40,749 nucleotides of DNA, from contig CAJMNR010000035.1 of NCBI GenBank assembly GCA_905214875.1, positions 1 to 40,749 of the forward strand, written 5' to 3'. Made by a program: the position numbers and the translations under genes. Source of the stretch: an uncultured bacterium. Lineage in GTDB: Bacteria > Bacillota > Clostridia > Lachnospirales > Lachnospiraceae. Positions 7,895 to 16,370 of the stretch are shown here, one piece after another. Numbering within the stretch: position 1 is the first letter of the stretch; each line of letters opens with the position of its first letter. A model generated the notes under the pieces. It searched no databases. It was not told where the DNA came from and saw nothing but the letters and a program-made list of their open reading frames with translations.

Positions 7895-8923
7895 ATGAGT
7901 TTCCATTATATCAAACAAGTAATGTCTCCTGCTGAATTACGTGAACAATATCCACTGACAGCAGAGTTAACAGCAATCAAAGAACAACGTGACAAAGCGA
8001 TCAAAGATGTCTTTACTGGAGATAGTGATAAATTCCTTGTAATCGTCGGACCATGTTCTGCCGATAATGAAGAAGCTGTTGTAGACTATGTAAACCGACT
8101 TGCAAAAGTCCAAGAAAAAGTAAGCGACCGCTTAATTTTAATCCCTAGAATCTATACAAACAAACCAAGAACGACTGGCGAAGGCTATAAAGGCATCGTC
8201 CATCAGCCAGATCCAGAAGGAAAGCCAGACTTATTAGAAGGCTTAATCGCCATGAGAAAGATGCATATCCGCGCAATTCAGGAATCCCACCTTACTGCTG
8301 CAGATGAGATGCTTTATCCTGAAAACTGGCCTTATGTGGAAGACATCTTATCCTACGTTGCTATCGGTGCACGTTCTGTTGAAGATCAACAACACCGTTT
8401 AACAGTAAGTGGTTTCGATGTTCCTGCGGGAATGAAGAATCCAACAAGCGGTGATATGTCTGTTATGTTAAACTCCTGTGTTGCTGCACAGGCAAAACAT
8501 ACTTTCCTCTACCGTGGACATGAAGTAAATACTGACGGTAATCCACTTGCCCACGCTATCTTACGTGGAGCAACGAATAAACACGGTCAGAATATTTCTA
8601 ATTACCACTATGAGGACTTACTGCTTCTTCTTAACCTCTATAACGAAAGAGACTTAAAGAATCCAGCAGCAATCATCGACGCTAACCATGCAAACTCAAG
8701 CAAATGCTATTATGAACAGCCAAGAATCGTAAAAGAGATTCTTCATAACCGTACTGTAAATCCAGACATTGCCAACCTTGTAAAAGGTGTAATGATTGAA
8801 AGCTACATCGAGGAAGGAAAACAATCCATCCACGAAAAGACTTATGGAAAATCCATTACAGATGCATGCATCGGCTGGGATACAACTGAAAAATTAATTT
8901 ACGAAATCGCTGAGCGCGTGTAA
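7895..8923 (+). CDS. 3-deoxy-7-phosphoheptulonate (DAHP) synthase, AroFGH-type class I
   Basis: A 342-residue type I-alpha DAHP synthase, condensing phosphoenolpyruvate and erythrose 4-phosphate, the first step of the shikimate pathway. Motifs seen: VIVGPCSADNEEAV, IPRIYTNKPRTTGEGYKG, SGFDVPAGMKNPTSGD, FLYRGHEVNTDGNP and IDANHANSSK. These provide PEP/metal-binding residues (Cys, His, Glu, Asp) as in E. coli AroF/G/H. The ATG at 7895 follows AAGGAG at eight bases and matches the family N-terminus (SFHYIKQVMSP). An in-frame ATG at 7865 lacks such a site. It is the only plus-strand gene, divergent from the aryl-acid operon, which suggests coordinated or opposing control of aromatic amino acid supply. 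Confidence 0.95.
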   Translation: MSFHYIKQVMSPAELREQYPLTAELTAIKEQRDKAIKDVFTGDSDKFLVIVGPCSADNEEAVVDYVNRLAKVQEKVSDRLILIPRIYTNKPRTTGEGYKGIVHQPDPEGKPDLLEGLIAMRKMHIRAIQESHLTAADEMLYPENWPYVEDILSYVAIGARSVEDQQHRLTVSGFDVPAGMKNPTSGDMSVMLNSCVAAQAKHTFLYRGHEVNTDGNPLAHAILRGATNKHGQNISNYHYEDLLLLLNLYNERDLKNPAAIIDANHANSSKCYYEQPRIVKEILHNRTVNPDIANLVKGVMIESYIEEGKQSIHEKTYGKSITDACIGWDTTEKLIYEIAERV

Positions 8924-8938
8924 ATTGAACGAAAAAGC

Positions 8939-8976
8939 AAGAGGCATACAAAGCTTAAATACTTTGTATGCCTCTT
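8939..8976. terminator. Bidirectional terminator between convergent genes
   Basis: A perfect 15-bp stem, AAGAGGCATACAAAG (8939-8953) with CTTTGTATGCCTCTT (8962-8976), and an 8-base loop. On the minus strand TTGCTTTTTC follows. It serves the DAHP synthase gene and the convergent ABC permease gene, whose stop is six bases away. Confidence 0.9.
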
Positions 8977-8981
8977 CTCAT

Positions 8982-11246
8982 TTATTCCCTATTCTTAAGC
9001 ACTTCTGCAGGAACCATTTTCTTAACCTTTCCAACTAAGAATGCATTAATCCCTTGATAAAGCAGTAAGATTCCAACATAAAGCACGCCATACAACTGCC
9101 AGCTAAAGTCCAAATGCATTCCAACTCCAACATTAGAAACTAATAACGGATATATCTTATCCATAGCCAGTTTTGATAATGGAATACAAATCAAGGCCCC
9201 TACTGCAACCATATAGAAATTTCCATTTAGATATAGCTTACGGATTTCCTTCATGCGATAGCCGAAGATCTTAATTAACGAAATACTAAATGCGGAACGG
9301 TCAATCATAACATTCATCATCAGATACATGACTACACAGAATACAACGATTGAGACAACCGTAAGCATAATGACCATCGCCCTCATACTGTTGATAAAGA
9401 TATCCGCACTCTTTACAATATCTTCTTTTGTCAAGATGGAGTAAATAAGGTCTGCATTGATTGAAAGCTTCTTATCTGCAAATACCACATTAAAGTAGGA
9501 ATCCTCTACCTCATATGCCTGACGCATCGAGTTAAGATCCATAAACACATTCAGTCCAACCGAGTACTCATAGATTCCTTTTACCTTAAATGTCTTCTCT
9601 TCTTTGGTTTCCTTATCCTTCATCACAAGTAAGTCGCCTTTTTTAAGTCCAAACTTTTCTGATACACTGCTTGAGATTACTACTTCATCTGTTCCAGCTG
9701 GAAGATCCACATCAAAATAAGGGTTGCCAGACTCAATACCGAGTAATGTCACATCCAGGTTATACCCCAGATTCTCCTTGGAAAATGATTTTGCATATGC
9801 GGCAGTTCCTCCTTCTGGAATCTTTTCATCCGGAAACTTATAGGTATACATATATTCAAACTTGGCATCTGACTTATTCTGCGTGCTAATGTAATCACAC
9901 ATCACATAACAGTCCAAAGCAAGCATGACAATCAAAAGGGAAATGAACATGCCAAAGACAACGGTAAACGAACTACGAATCTCTCGAAGCATCTGACGAA
10001 TACGAAACCGATTTACAAATCCCATGTTACCAAGCTTTATTTTTCCAAAACGTCCTGCTTTCTGCTCATTTCGAATCATCTTAAGTGCAGGCTGTGAAAG
10101 CTTCTTATTGATGACAAGGTAGTTTACAAATGCAGAAACAACCGCTGGCATAATAAGTCCATACACTAACAGATATGCCGGAATAACTACTGAAAATTCA
10201 GGAATTGAAAAATAATCATAACAATTCTGCATTTGCACATTGACTCCAAGCTTGCTAAGACCTATGGCTGTCCCGATAGCTCCTGAAACAAACGTAATGA
10301 TCACAGGGAGTGTCAAGTAATGAATCACCAAGTCTCTTTTCCTTACCCCTAATGCATAAAGGGCTCCAATTACACTGCTTTCCTTCTCGATACCATGAAT
10401 TACGAATACCGAGATTACATAAGTAAATAACACCATGACGATTACACCCGCTGCTAATCCAGCATATCTATTTACCACCTGGTCATTGGAAGATGCTTTG
10501 ATTCTTGGATTATCGTCCGCTGGCATAAAATTCGTCAGCATGTTTTGTGTTTGTTGACCTTCTGCTTCTAATAGCTCAGTAATCTTATCCTCTAACTGAT
10601 CATCTGATAATTTATCATTTTTCAAATATGCATAAGAATAATCCTCTGCCTTCATGCTATGCTTCGAATTCTTCAAAATGTCATATTCCTTCTCATTTAC
10701 AAATATTAAACCAAAGTTTTTACTGTCAACACAGGTATCTGTCACACTATTATAAGGGGCATCATAGTCCACTGCACTTCCAATACCGACAATTTCAAGA
10801 TTCTGTCCATCCACGGTAAAATGATCTCCCACATTTATCTCATTTCTTGAAGCATATTGTTTCTCAATTACCGCTTCGTTTTCCTGATTGGCAATACGCC
10901 CTTCATCAACTGTGATTTGATTGATTTCTTCTCGATTTTTAAACACACGGACAATACTTCCATCATCTTCTTTAAAATCAAGGGAAAACTGCTCATTTAC
11001 CGTAATTCCAAGGTCTGTAAGTTCTTTCATCTGATTTTCACTTAACTGAGCAAAGACTGAAAACTGCCCCTCTTCTAACTTCATTTTCTTCGCATTCTCA
11101 TCAACATTTGTAATAATCGTTTCTGCTGCCCCTACCATGCTTACAATCAAATACATGCAAAAGATGATAAGGAGTGCAAGGGCAGTATATCGAAATGCAT
11201 TGGTTTTTAAATCGCGACCGATTCGCTTCCTTAATATTTTCTGCAT
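8982..11246 (-). CDS. ABC transporter permease, FtsX/MacB-like
   Basis: About 754 residues. An N-terminal membrane segment (ALALLIIFCMYLIVSMVG) is followed by a ~230-residue extracytoplasmic domain, three TM helices (FtsX domain 1: VIVMVLFTYVISVFV, then two more), a fourth near residue 430, a second extracytoplasmic domain, and a C-terminal FtsX domain with three TM helices. This large two-FtsX layout is typical of Firmicute exporters of peptides, lipids or antibiotics. The start at 11246 follows GGAGG and lies one base after the ATPase stop; longer frames overlap the ATPase. It is paired with the ATPase under TetR control. The substrate cannot be read from the sequence. Confidence 0.88.
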   Translation of the reverse strand: MQKILRKRIGRDLKTNAFRYTALALLIIFCMYLIVSMVGAAETIITNVDENAKKMKLEEGQFSVFAQLSENQMKELTDLGITVNEQFSLDFKEDDGSIVRVFKNREEINQITVDEGRIANQENEAVIEKQYASRNEINVGDHFTVDGQNLEIVGIGSAVDYDAPYNSVTDTCVDSKNFGLIFVNEKEYDILKNSKHSMKAEDYSYAYLKNDKLSDDQLEDKITELLEAEGQQTQNMLTNFMPADDNPRIKASSNDQVVNRYAGLAAGVIVMVLFTYVISVFVIHGIEKESSVIGALYALGVRKRDLVIHYLTLPVIITFVSGAIGTAIGLSKLGVNVQMQNCYDYFSIPEFSVVIPAYLLVYGLIMPAVVSAFVNYLVINKKLSQPALKMIRNEQKAGRFGKIKLGNMGFVNRFRIRQMLREIRSSFTVVFGMFISLLIVMLALDCYVMCDYISTQNKSDAKFEYMYTYKFPDEKIPEGGTAAYAKSFSKENLGYNLDVTLLGIESGNPYFDVDLPAGTDEVVISSSVSEKFGLKKGDLLVMKDKETKEEKTFKVKGIYEYSVGLNVFMDLNSMRQAYEVEDSYFNVVFADKKLSINADLIYSILTKEDIVKSADIFINSMRAMVIMLTVVSIVVFCVVMYLMMNVMIDRSAFSISLIKIFGYRMKEIRKLYLNGNFYMVAVGALICIPLSKLAMDKIYPLLVSNVGVGMHLDFSWQLYGVLYVGILLLYQGINAFLVGKVKKMVPAEVLKNRE

Positions 11247-11247
11247 A

Positions 11248-11949
11248 CTACAAATCCTCCAATTCACTTGCTGGAATTCTTGTTTCATTTCTGTATTCTT
11301 TACTGATTTGACCATCTTTGATGATGATAACTTTATGTACCATATTCTTAATTGAATTATTGTGGGTAACGATCAACATTGTCGTACCGTATTTCTTATT
11401 GATTTCTTCCAAAAGGACTAAGATATCTCTAGATGTCTTGCTATCCAAGGCACCTGTCGGCTCATCACACAGAAGAAGTTTTGGATTCTTAATTAAAGCT
11501 CTTGCAATCGCGCATCGCTGTTGCTGTCCACCAGACAATTGACTTGGAAACTTATCTTGATGTTTGGTAAGTCCTAATGTTTCAAGCAATTCATTTATAT
11601 CAAGCGGTGATTTGCTCAAATATTCGCAAACTTGAATATTTTCCTTTACCGTCAGATTCGGTACCAGATTATAAAATTGAAAGATGAACCCAAGGCTGTT
11701 GCGGCGATACTCCGCTAGTTCTTTCTGGCTTAATCCGCCCACTTCCATACCATCGACAAGAATGGAACCAGAATCAATCGTATCAAGTCCTCCGATACAG
11801 TTAAGAAGCGTTGACTTTCCAGAACCACTGGTACCTTGGATAACGCACATCTCTCCCTGTGTCAGCTCTGTTGAAATTCCTTTTAAAACTTGTATGTAAC
11901 TATCATTTTCCCCATAACTTTTCTTTAAATCCTTTACTTGTAAATACAT
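11248..11949 (-). CDS. ABC transporter ATP-binding protein (MacB/LolD-like)
   Basis: 233 residues with the full ATPase set: Walker A GTSGSGKSTLL (around 40-50), Q-loop in FIFQFYNLVPNLT, signature LSGGQQQR, Walker B LLLCDEPTGALD and the switch His in IVTHNNS. The 'TSGSGKST ... NLVPNLTV' pattern is that of the LolD/MacB/YknY class, which always works with FtsX-type permeases, as here. RBS GGAGG precedes the ATG. A TetR-type operator sits 34 bases upstream of the start. Confidence 0.94.
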   Translation of the reverse strand: MYLQVKDLKKSYGENDSYIQVLKGISTELTQGEMCVIQGTSGSGKSTLLNCIGGLDTIDSGSILVDGMEVGGLSQKELAEYRRNSLGFIFQFYNLVPNLTVKENIQVCEYLSKSPLDINELLETLGLTKHQDKFPSQLSGGQQQRCAIARALIKNPKLLLCDEPTGALDSKTSRDILVLLEEINKKYGTTMLIVTHNNSIKNMVHKVIIIKDGQISKEYRNETRIPASELEDL

Positions 11950-11982
11950 AGCGATTCCCTCCTGATAATTATTCTAAAACTC

Positions 11983-11997
11983 CATAACGCTGTTATG
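11983..11997. promoter_or_regulatory. TetR-family operator upstream of the ABC exporter genes
   Basis: CATAACGCTGTTATG is a perfect dyad around a central GCT. The same ATAACRCTGTTAT core occurs twice in front of the adjacent tetR gene. Here it lies just upstream of a possible -10 (TAGAAT, minus strand, 11971-11976), so repressor binding would block transcription of the ABC operon. Confidence 0.75.
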
Positions 11998-12035
11998 TAC
12001 AGTCTATTTTTTTAGCTATATGTAAAAACATATAG

Positions 12036-12659
12036 CTATTTTTTTGGTGGTAGGAAAATTCCATACCATCCATGAACAAAATATTGAACCATTTGTTTCA
12101 TATACATCTTTGCTTTTTCCTCAGAACGTTCATGCTTCAACATATGTATAAAGCTGTCAATATGCATATGAGAAATCCAATGTACTAAATAGTCATCTAC
12201 TCTTGGTAGACCACTTTCGCTCGTCATAAAATCTGCCATCTTACGATAATGTTGTTCTGTCACTTGTACGAACTCATCTACACAATTCTCAAATCGAGAG
12301 CCTTGCGACTTTGTCAAAAGCAATTCAAATGCATCATAATTTGCATACATATAGTGTGCAACCATCTCTGCAACTTCCAAATCATTGGAATGATCCTCAT
12401 GATTGACGGTTCCTTCCTTAACGGCAATAACCTCATCATTATAATGATTCATCATCATCCCATACAGATTCTGAAATGGTTCTTCTACAAGCGCTGCAAA
12501 TAGATCTTCTTTGTCTTTGTAAAAGAAATACAAGGCACCGGTTGTCACTCCTGCATTTTTACAAATTGTTCGAAGCGACGCCTTCATATATCCCTTTTCT
12601 AAAAATTCTTCTTTTGCACTAGCAAGAAGCTTACTTTTCGTCTCTTTATCGTTCTTCAT
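12036..12659 (-). CDS. TetR/AcrR family transcriptional regulator
   Basis: 207 residues. The N-terminal TetR helix-turn-helix is clear: LLASAKEEFLEKGYMKASLRTICKNAGVTTGALYFFYKDKEDLFAALVEE (residues ~11-60, key parts FLEKGY, ICKNAGVTTGALYFFYKDKEDLF). The C-terminal 140 residues are the ligand-binding/dimer half, not conserved enough to name a ligand. RBS GGAGG precedes the ATG. Two copies of its likely operator overlap its own promoter and a third precedes the ABC genes downstream, so it most likely represses itself and the exporter. Confidence 0.9.
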   Translation of the reverse strand: MKNDKETKSKLLASAKEEFLEKGYMKASLRTICKNAGVTTGALYFFYKDKEDLFAALVEEPFQNLYGMMMNHYNDEVIAVKEGTVNHEDHSNDLEVAEMVAHYMYANYDAFELLLTKSQGSRFENCVDEFVQVTEQHYRKMADFMTSESGLPRVDDYLVHWISHMHIDSFIHMLKHERSEEKAKMYMKQMVQYFVHGWYGIFLPPKK

Positions 12660-12672
12660 ATGTGCCTCCTAC

Positions 12673-12701
12673 ATAACGCTGTTATCTGATAACACTGTTA
12701 T
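12673..12701. promoter_or_regulatory. Double operator in the tetR promoter
   Basis: Two dyads, ATAACGCTGTTAT (12673-12685) and ATAACACTGTTAT (12689-12701), have centres 16 bases apart. The second overlaps the -10 box and both cover the expected start point, a standard autorepression layout. Confidence 0.8.
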
Positions 12702-12728
12702 GTTAATCCATCATTTACCATTTGTCAA
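12700..12728 (-). promoter_or_regulatory. Promoter of tetR
   Basis: Minus strand: TTGACA (12723-12728), 17-base spacer, TAACAT (12700-12705). The -35 box overlaps the TGA stop (12725-12727) of the upstream MFS gene, showing how tightly the regulator is packed behind it. Confidence 0.7.
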
Positions 12729-13915
12729 GTGTGTTTTTTCTTTTTTTCTAATTGATATAGAAAAATTCCTAGAAGTAAAATCATAGGAAAAACAATACCT
12801 CCTAAGATTCCTGCCTTCAAATTATCATTAAAACTACTAGAAACAAATCCCACAAATGTAGGCCCTCCAGTGCATCCAAGGTCACCTGCCAGCGCTAACA
12901 GCGCAAATAATGCCGTCCCGCCGTTTGGTATCCCTTTTGCTGCCATGCTAAAGGAACCTGGCCACAAGATTCCTACCGAAAGTCCACAGATTCCACAGCC
13001 AATCAATGCAATTACCGGAACTGGTGCAAGGGAAATCACTAAATATGTACTTAAACATAATATACCGCTATACAGCATAAACCGTTCCAATCGAATCTTT
13101 TCACCGTATTTTCCATAAAATACACGAGACGTTCCCATAAGGGTGGCAAACATCATTGGACCAGCAAGGTCTCCCACTGCCTTCGTTACATTTAATCCCT
13201 TCTCTGCAAAGGTTGACGCCCACTGGCTGACGGCCTGTTCACATGCCCCCGCACTAAACATAAGCAGCATAAGAACCCAGAAAACCTTATTTCCAATCAA
13301 GCTTTTTAGCGACATTTGCTGCTCTTCTTTTTCAACTAATGAGGTAATTGGAACTTTCAAAAATAAAAATCCATTTAGTACAGGAATGACTGCCCAAAGC
13401 ACTGCAAGCACATTCCATCGTTCTGTTCCAAATACACCTAAAAATATGGTCGTAATCAGGACTACTCCCACATGCCCCCAACAGTAAAAGGAATGTAACA
13501 AGCTCATTGCCTTTTCTTTATTATCGGTTGGACAAGCTTCTACGATAGGACTCACTAACACTTCTAGTAACCCGCCGCCGACTGCATAAATCATGACGGC
13601 AATCAACAATCCCATAAACTTATCTGTAAATATCTCTGGCAATATAGTTAGAGAAACTAGCCCAATTGCTGCACAAAAATGGGCAATCACCACTGATGCA
13701 CGATAACCGATTCGGTCAATAAAACCAATGGACAACAGATCAATGATTAATTGAAGCCCAAAATTCAGCGTAATAAGAAGTGTAATCTTCTCTAGTGGTA
13801 TCTGATAGCTAGCCTGTAAAATAACAAATAATAATGGAACAAAATTATTTACAACCGCCTGCACGATATATCCAATAAAGCAGGCATAAATCGTCTTATT
13901 ATACTTATTCTTCAT
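12725..13915 (-). CDS. Major facilitator superfamily transporter
   Basis: 396 residues with about 12 hydrophobic segments in two halves, split by a charged loop (KVPITSLVEKEEQQMSLKSLIG, around 197-218). The loop FIDRIGYRAS after TM2 is the MFS signature region. Related proteins include FucP-like sugar carriers and drug exporters; the substrate is not readable. RBS GGAGAAGG ends two bases before the ATG. It is followed closely by tetR but has no copy of the operator in front of it, so it may not belong to the TetR regulon. Confidence 0.85.
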   Translation of the reverse strand: MKNKYNKTIYACFIGYIVQAVVNNFVPLLFVILQASYQIPLEKITLLITLNFGLQLIIDLLSIGFIDRIGYRASVVIAHFCAAIGLVSLTILPEIFTDKFMGLLIAVMIYAVGGGLLEVLVSPIVEACPTDNKEKAMSLLHSFYCWGHVGVVLITTIFLGVFGTERWNVLAVLWAVIPVLNGFLFLKVPITSLVEKEEQQMSLKSLIGNKVFWVLMLLMFSAGACEQAVSQWASTFAEKGLNVTKAVGDLAGPMMFATLMGTSRVFYGKYGEKIRLERFMLYSGILCLSTYLVISLAPVPVIALIGCGICGLSVGILWPGSFSMAAKGIPNGGTALFALLALAGDLGCTGGPTFVGFVSSSFNDNLKAGILGGIVFPMILLLGIFLYQLEKKKKHT

Positions 13916-13957
13916 TGCCTTCTCCTTCTATGTACTTAATCTATATAAATATCTCCA

Positions 13958-14036
13958 TCGCCTTGGCTCGTTGCTCTAGTAAACGAGAAGAAACACGCTC
14001 TGCGAGTTTCTCTCGTTATCGCGGCAGTCGCCAAGG
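13958..14036. repeat. Nested palindrome with partial copy of the family A repeat
   Basis: An outer arm pair CCTTGGC (13961-13967)/GCCAAGG (14030-14036) encloses an inner hairpin, AACGAGAAGAAAC (13982-13994)/GTTTCTCTCGTT (14006-14017). The left side contains GGCTCGTTGCT, also found in the neighbouring full repeat, but lacks the repeat's centre. It is probably a partial or internally deleted copy facing the full one. Confidence 0.6.
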
Positions 14037-14073
14037 TCATGCAAGCAGGACTTTGGCTCGTTGCTCGCGTAAA
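14011..14073. repeat. Family A intergenic repeat, copy 1
   Basis: About 63 bases, ~90% identical to 16371-16433. The shared core includes GGCAGTCGCCAAGGTCATGC and CTTTGGCTCGTTGC. Its ends pair imperfectly (CGCG..GCA..GCCAAG with CTTTGGC..TGC..CGCG), forming a large hairpin. On the minus strand it starts directly after the xerD terminator T-run. Confidence 0.8.
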
Positions 14074-14107
14074 TATAAAAAGACAGTGCCGGTTAAATGA
14101 CACTGCC
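14074..14107 (-). terminator. Terminator of the nudF-spoIIM-xerD operon
   Basis: On the minus strand GGCAGTG (14101-14107) pairs with CACTGTC (14082-14088), with one G-U pair, followed by TTTTTATATTT. It lies 16 bases after the xerD stop. Confidence 0.8.
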
Positions 14108-14122
14108 TTTAACAAGATGCCC

Positions 14123-15004
14123 CTATGCTCTTGGATGCGCTTTCATGTATTCATCCCGTACTCTTGCTTCCTTATTCTTAGCATAGACATATGCCATAGA
14201 ATTGTTGCTGTAACCAAGCATCTCGCCTACTGTAATGACATTTGCACCATTTTCAATCAAATGAGATGCAAAGGAATTACGAAACGCTTGCGGAGTTACA
14301 TGCTCTATACCATGGTCTGTAGCATATCTCTTAATGACCTTCCAAAAACCCTGCCTCGTAAGACATTCTCCATGACGATTTACAAACAAATAGTCATGTT
14401 CCTTGTCTTTCATAAGCTCGCTTCTTGCCTCTTCAAGATAACTAATAAGTGCCGCCCTTGCACTCTCGCCAAATGGCACAACACGCTGTTTTTTCGCATT
14501 GGAACACGTCAATATATTATACTGTAGATTAATGTCTCCTACAGTCAAATGCACCATCTCGCTTACTTTGATTCCCGTAGCGTATAACAGTTCAAACATG
14601 GCCTTATCCCTTTTGCCACTTGCCGTTGCGATATTCGGCGCATTCAATAAGATTTCCACATCTGACTCTGATAGATTTTGCGGTACCTGCTTTACGATCT
14701 TAGGCGACTTAATACGCTCCGCCGGATCCTCATCTATGATTCTCTTCTTTACCAAAAATAAAAAGAATGACTTCAATGTAACGATATTACGTGCTACCGT
14801 CGAACTCTTTGACTTTTTCTCCAAAGAAAGGACATACGAATAAAGGAGCGTCTCTGTTACTTGTTCAAAGGATGAAATACTCTGCTCCTCTAAAAATTGC
14901 AAGAACTTCTCTAAATCCTGATGATATGATACCACCGTATTCTCAGACGCTTCTTTTACCTCTTTTAAATATTTAATAAACTGTAATACCGCTTCTTCCA
15001 ACAT
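14123..15004 (-). CDS. XerD-like tyrosine recombinase with degenerate active site
   Basis: 293 residues with the usual XerC/D domain order: N-terminal SAM-like DNA-binding domain (1-95) and C-terminal catalytic domain (105-293). Locus order nudF-spoIIM-xerD matches the Bacillus xerD (ripX) region. The active site is altered. The first Arg (family LLYATGLRVSE) is Lys146 in LLYATGIKVSE; the His of HxLRH is Gln239 in TPQAFRNSFASH; the second His (LGHS) is Tyr265 in LGYSNNS. Arg242, the KK of NAKKQRVVP and nucleophile Tyr274 remain. Loss of three of six catalytic residues suggests weak or no recombination, as in the streptococcal XerD-like proteins. The start at 15004 follows AGGGA; an ATG at 15019 adds five residues and makes numbering coincide with E. 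coli XerD (244, 247, 270, 279). Confidence 0.88.
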   Translation of the reverse strand: MLEEAVLQFIKYLKEVKEASENTVVSYHQDLEKFLQFLEEQSISSFEQVTETLLYSYVLSLEKKSKSSTVARNIVTLKSFFLFLVKKRIIDEDPAERIKSPKIVKQVPQNLSESDVEILLNAPNIATASGKRDKAMFELLYATGIKVSEMVHLTVGDINLQYNILTCSNAKKQRVVPFGESARAALISYLEEARSELMKDKEHDYLFVNRHGECLTRQGFWKVIKRYATDHGIEHVTPQAFRNSFASHLIENGANVITVGEMLGYSNNSMAYVYAKNKEARVRDEYMKAHPRA

Positions 15005-15037
15005 GAATTTCCCTACCATTCTTCACGAAAAAATATA

Positions 15038-15640
15038 TTATGATACTAATTTTACCATAATCATACGTAATAAGCTAGTATTGATATATCCTTCTAAAAG
15101 ACTCATCAAAACAATCATAAGAAGCACTAGCAATACAAATGGAAGATACTTTCGATAGCTTATTTTTTCCCTTCCGAACTTTCCAGTCAATTCACAATTA
15201 AGCTCATATCCTTTTAAATACGAAAAAATCAGTAACGGTATATAAATCAAGCATTGTGGTGAAATATAGCATACAAAAAATAGAATGCCCTTCCAGCCAA
15301 AACGCATGGTGGCCGTAGAAATAACGAACCCGAGTCCAAACCCTTTATACATACAATTTAAAAGAATATAAGGCTTGCCTATCATTGTCGTGCATAACAG
15401 GATAAGCAGTCCAAACTCTTTGATATAATCAACAAACGCAATCTCGCACACCATAAACCGGTCAAGATCTGCATTTTGTAATGTATTCATATAGGAGTCA
15501 TTGAATAAGAAAAACTCACTCATATAAAAATCTTTAAATAGATTTGCAAATATGGTTCCTAAAGCTAGTCCTGTGGCCAAACAAATCAGTAATAATTGTC
15601 TGAGCCCTAATTTGCGTGTAAAGACATATAGCTTTTTCAC
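15038..15640 (-). CDS. spoIIM: Stage II sporulation protein M
   Basis: 200 residues, a DUF95/SpoIIM membrane protein with five or six hydrophobic segments (QLLLICLATGLALGTIFANL, LLILLCTTMIGKPYILLN, LGFVISTATMRFGW, ILFFVCYISPQCLIYIPLLI, FVLLVLLMIVLMSLLEGYIN) and the conserved C-terminal LEGYINTSLL. SpoIIM acts with SpoIID and SpoIIP in septal peptidoglycan degradation during forespore engulfment. RBS GGGAGG precedes the ATG. It lies between nudF and xerD, 18 bases from the latter frame, as in Bacillus and Clostridium, supporting sporulation capacity. Confidence 0.93.
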   Translation of the reverse strand: MKKLYVFTRKLGLRQLLLICLATGLALGTIFANLFKDFYMSEFFLFNDSYMNTLQNADLDRFMVCEIAFVDYIKEFGLLILLCTTMIGKPYILLNCMYKGFGLGFVISTATMRFGWKGILFFVCYISPQCLIYIPLLIFSYLKGYELNCELTGKFGREKISYRKYLPFVLLVLLMIVLMSLLEGYINTSLLRMIMVKLVS

Positions 15641-15726
15641 AAAACTCCCTCCTAAAACTTCTTTGGTCGCAAAAAACTCCTTACGTAATACCTATGAAGA
15701 ACTTTTAGGAAAAATGATTGATTCCT

Positions 15727-16275
15727 TTATAAACACATCTTTGTTTTATACGCAAGTATCGCACTAATCGTCTTAGCATCCTCAATCTTTCCAGTTAAAA
15801 TCATATCTACCAATTCATCTAGTGAATGTCTCTCAATATTCAAATACTCGTCATCATCCAAATGCTGTTCGCTCTTCTCTAACTCCATCGAACAGTAAAT
15901 GCCAATCTTCTCATTGCAGAAGGCTACGGTCGTATATAAGTCTAATAAATGAAATACATTCTTAGGCTTATAGCCAATCTCTTCTTCACATTCACGGATT
16001 GCTGCCGTTTCACGGTCTTCTCCTGGGTTAATAGCTCCCGCTGGAATCTCTAATGTATATTTTTCAACAGCATTTCGATATTGGCGTACCATTAAAATAT
16101 TTCCGTCCTCATCAACAGGAACGATTGCTGCAGCTCCTTTATGATTAATAAAATCCCATTTTACTACTTTATCATTTGGCAATTGCATATAATCGGAGTA
16201 AAAGTCTACAATTGCTCCTTCATGCTCTAACTTTCTATCAATTCTTTTGATTTCTTCTTGTTTTGTATCATTCAT
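15727..16275 (-). CDS. nudF: ADP-ribose pyrophosphatase (NUDIX hydrolase)
   Basis: 182 residues. The Nudix box is complete: GAINPGEDRETAAIREC followed by EEEIGY, fitting GX5EX7REUXEEXGU. Upstream are the NudF-type features VKWDFINHKGAAAIVPV and MVRQYRNAVEKYTLEIPAG. It hydrolyses ADP-ribose to AMP and ribose 5-phosphate. The ATG at 16275 follows AAGGAAAGGTG; the open frame extends to 16401 but that part runs into family A repeat sequence and is not homologous. It is the first gene of the nudF-spoIIM-xerD group. Confidence 0.92.
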   Translation of the reverse strand: MNDTKQEEIKRIDRKLEHEGAIVDFYSDYMQLPNDKVVKWDFINHKGAAAIVPVDEDGNILMVRQYRNAVEKYTLEIPAGAINPGEDRETAAIRECEEEIGYKPKNVFHLLDLYTTVAFCNEKIGIYCSMELEKSEQHLDDDEYLNIERHSLDELVDMILTGKIEDAKTISAILAYKTKMCL

Positions 16276-16370
16276 TATGTATTCACCTTTCCTTATTTTG
16301 TTATTTTTCCCCTTTTGTATTATAGCGCATTCCATTTTCTGTGTCACTATCTGTTTTTTAGAAAGCGTTT

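Noticed and set aside
12007..12045. Hairpin TAGCTATATGT/ACATATAGCTA after tetR as a terminator
   Set aside because: On the minus strand, where tetR is read, it is followed by As; the T-run is on the plus strand where no gene leads into it. It may protect the 3' end, but I do not call it a tetR terminator.
14039..14527. 162-codon plus-strand frame antisense to xerD
   Set aside because: It begins inside the family A repeat and then mirrors xerD coding sequence; composition (many Cys, Ile, Lys) and lack of a ribosome binding site mark it as a shadow of xerD.
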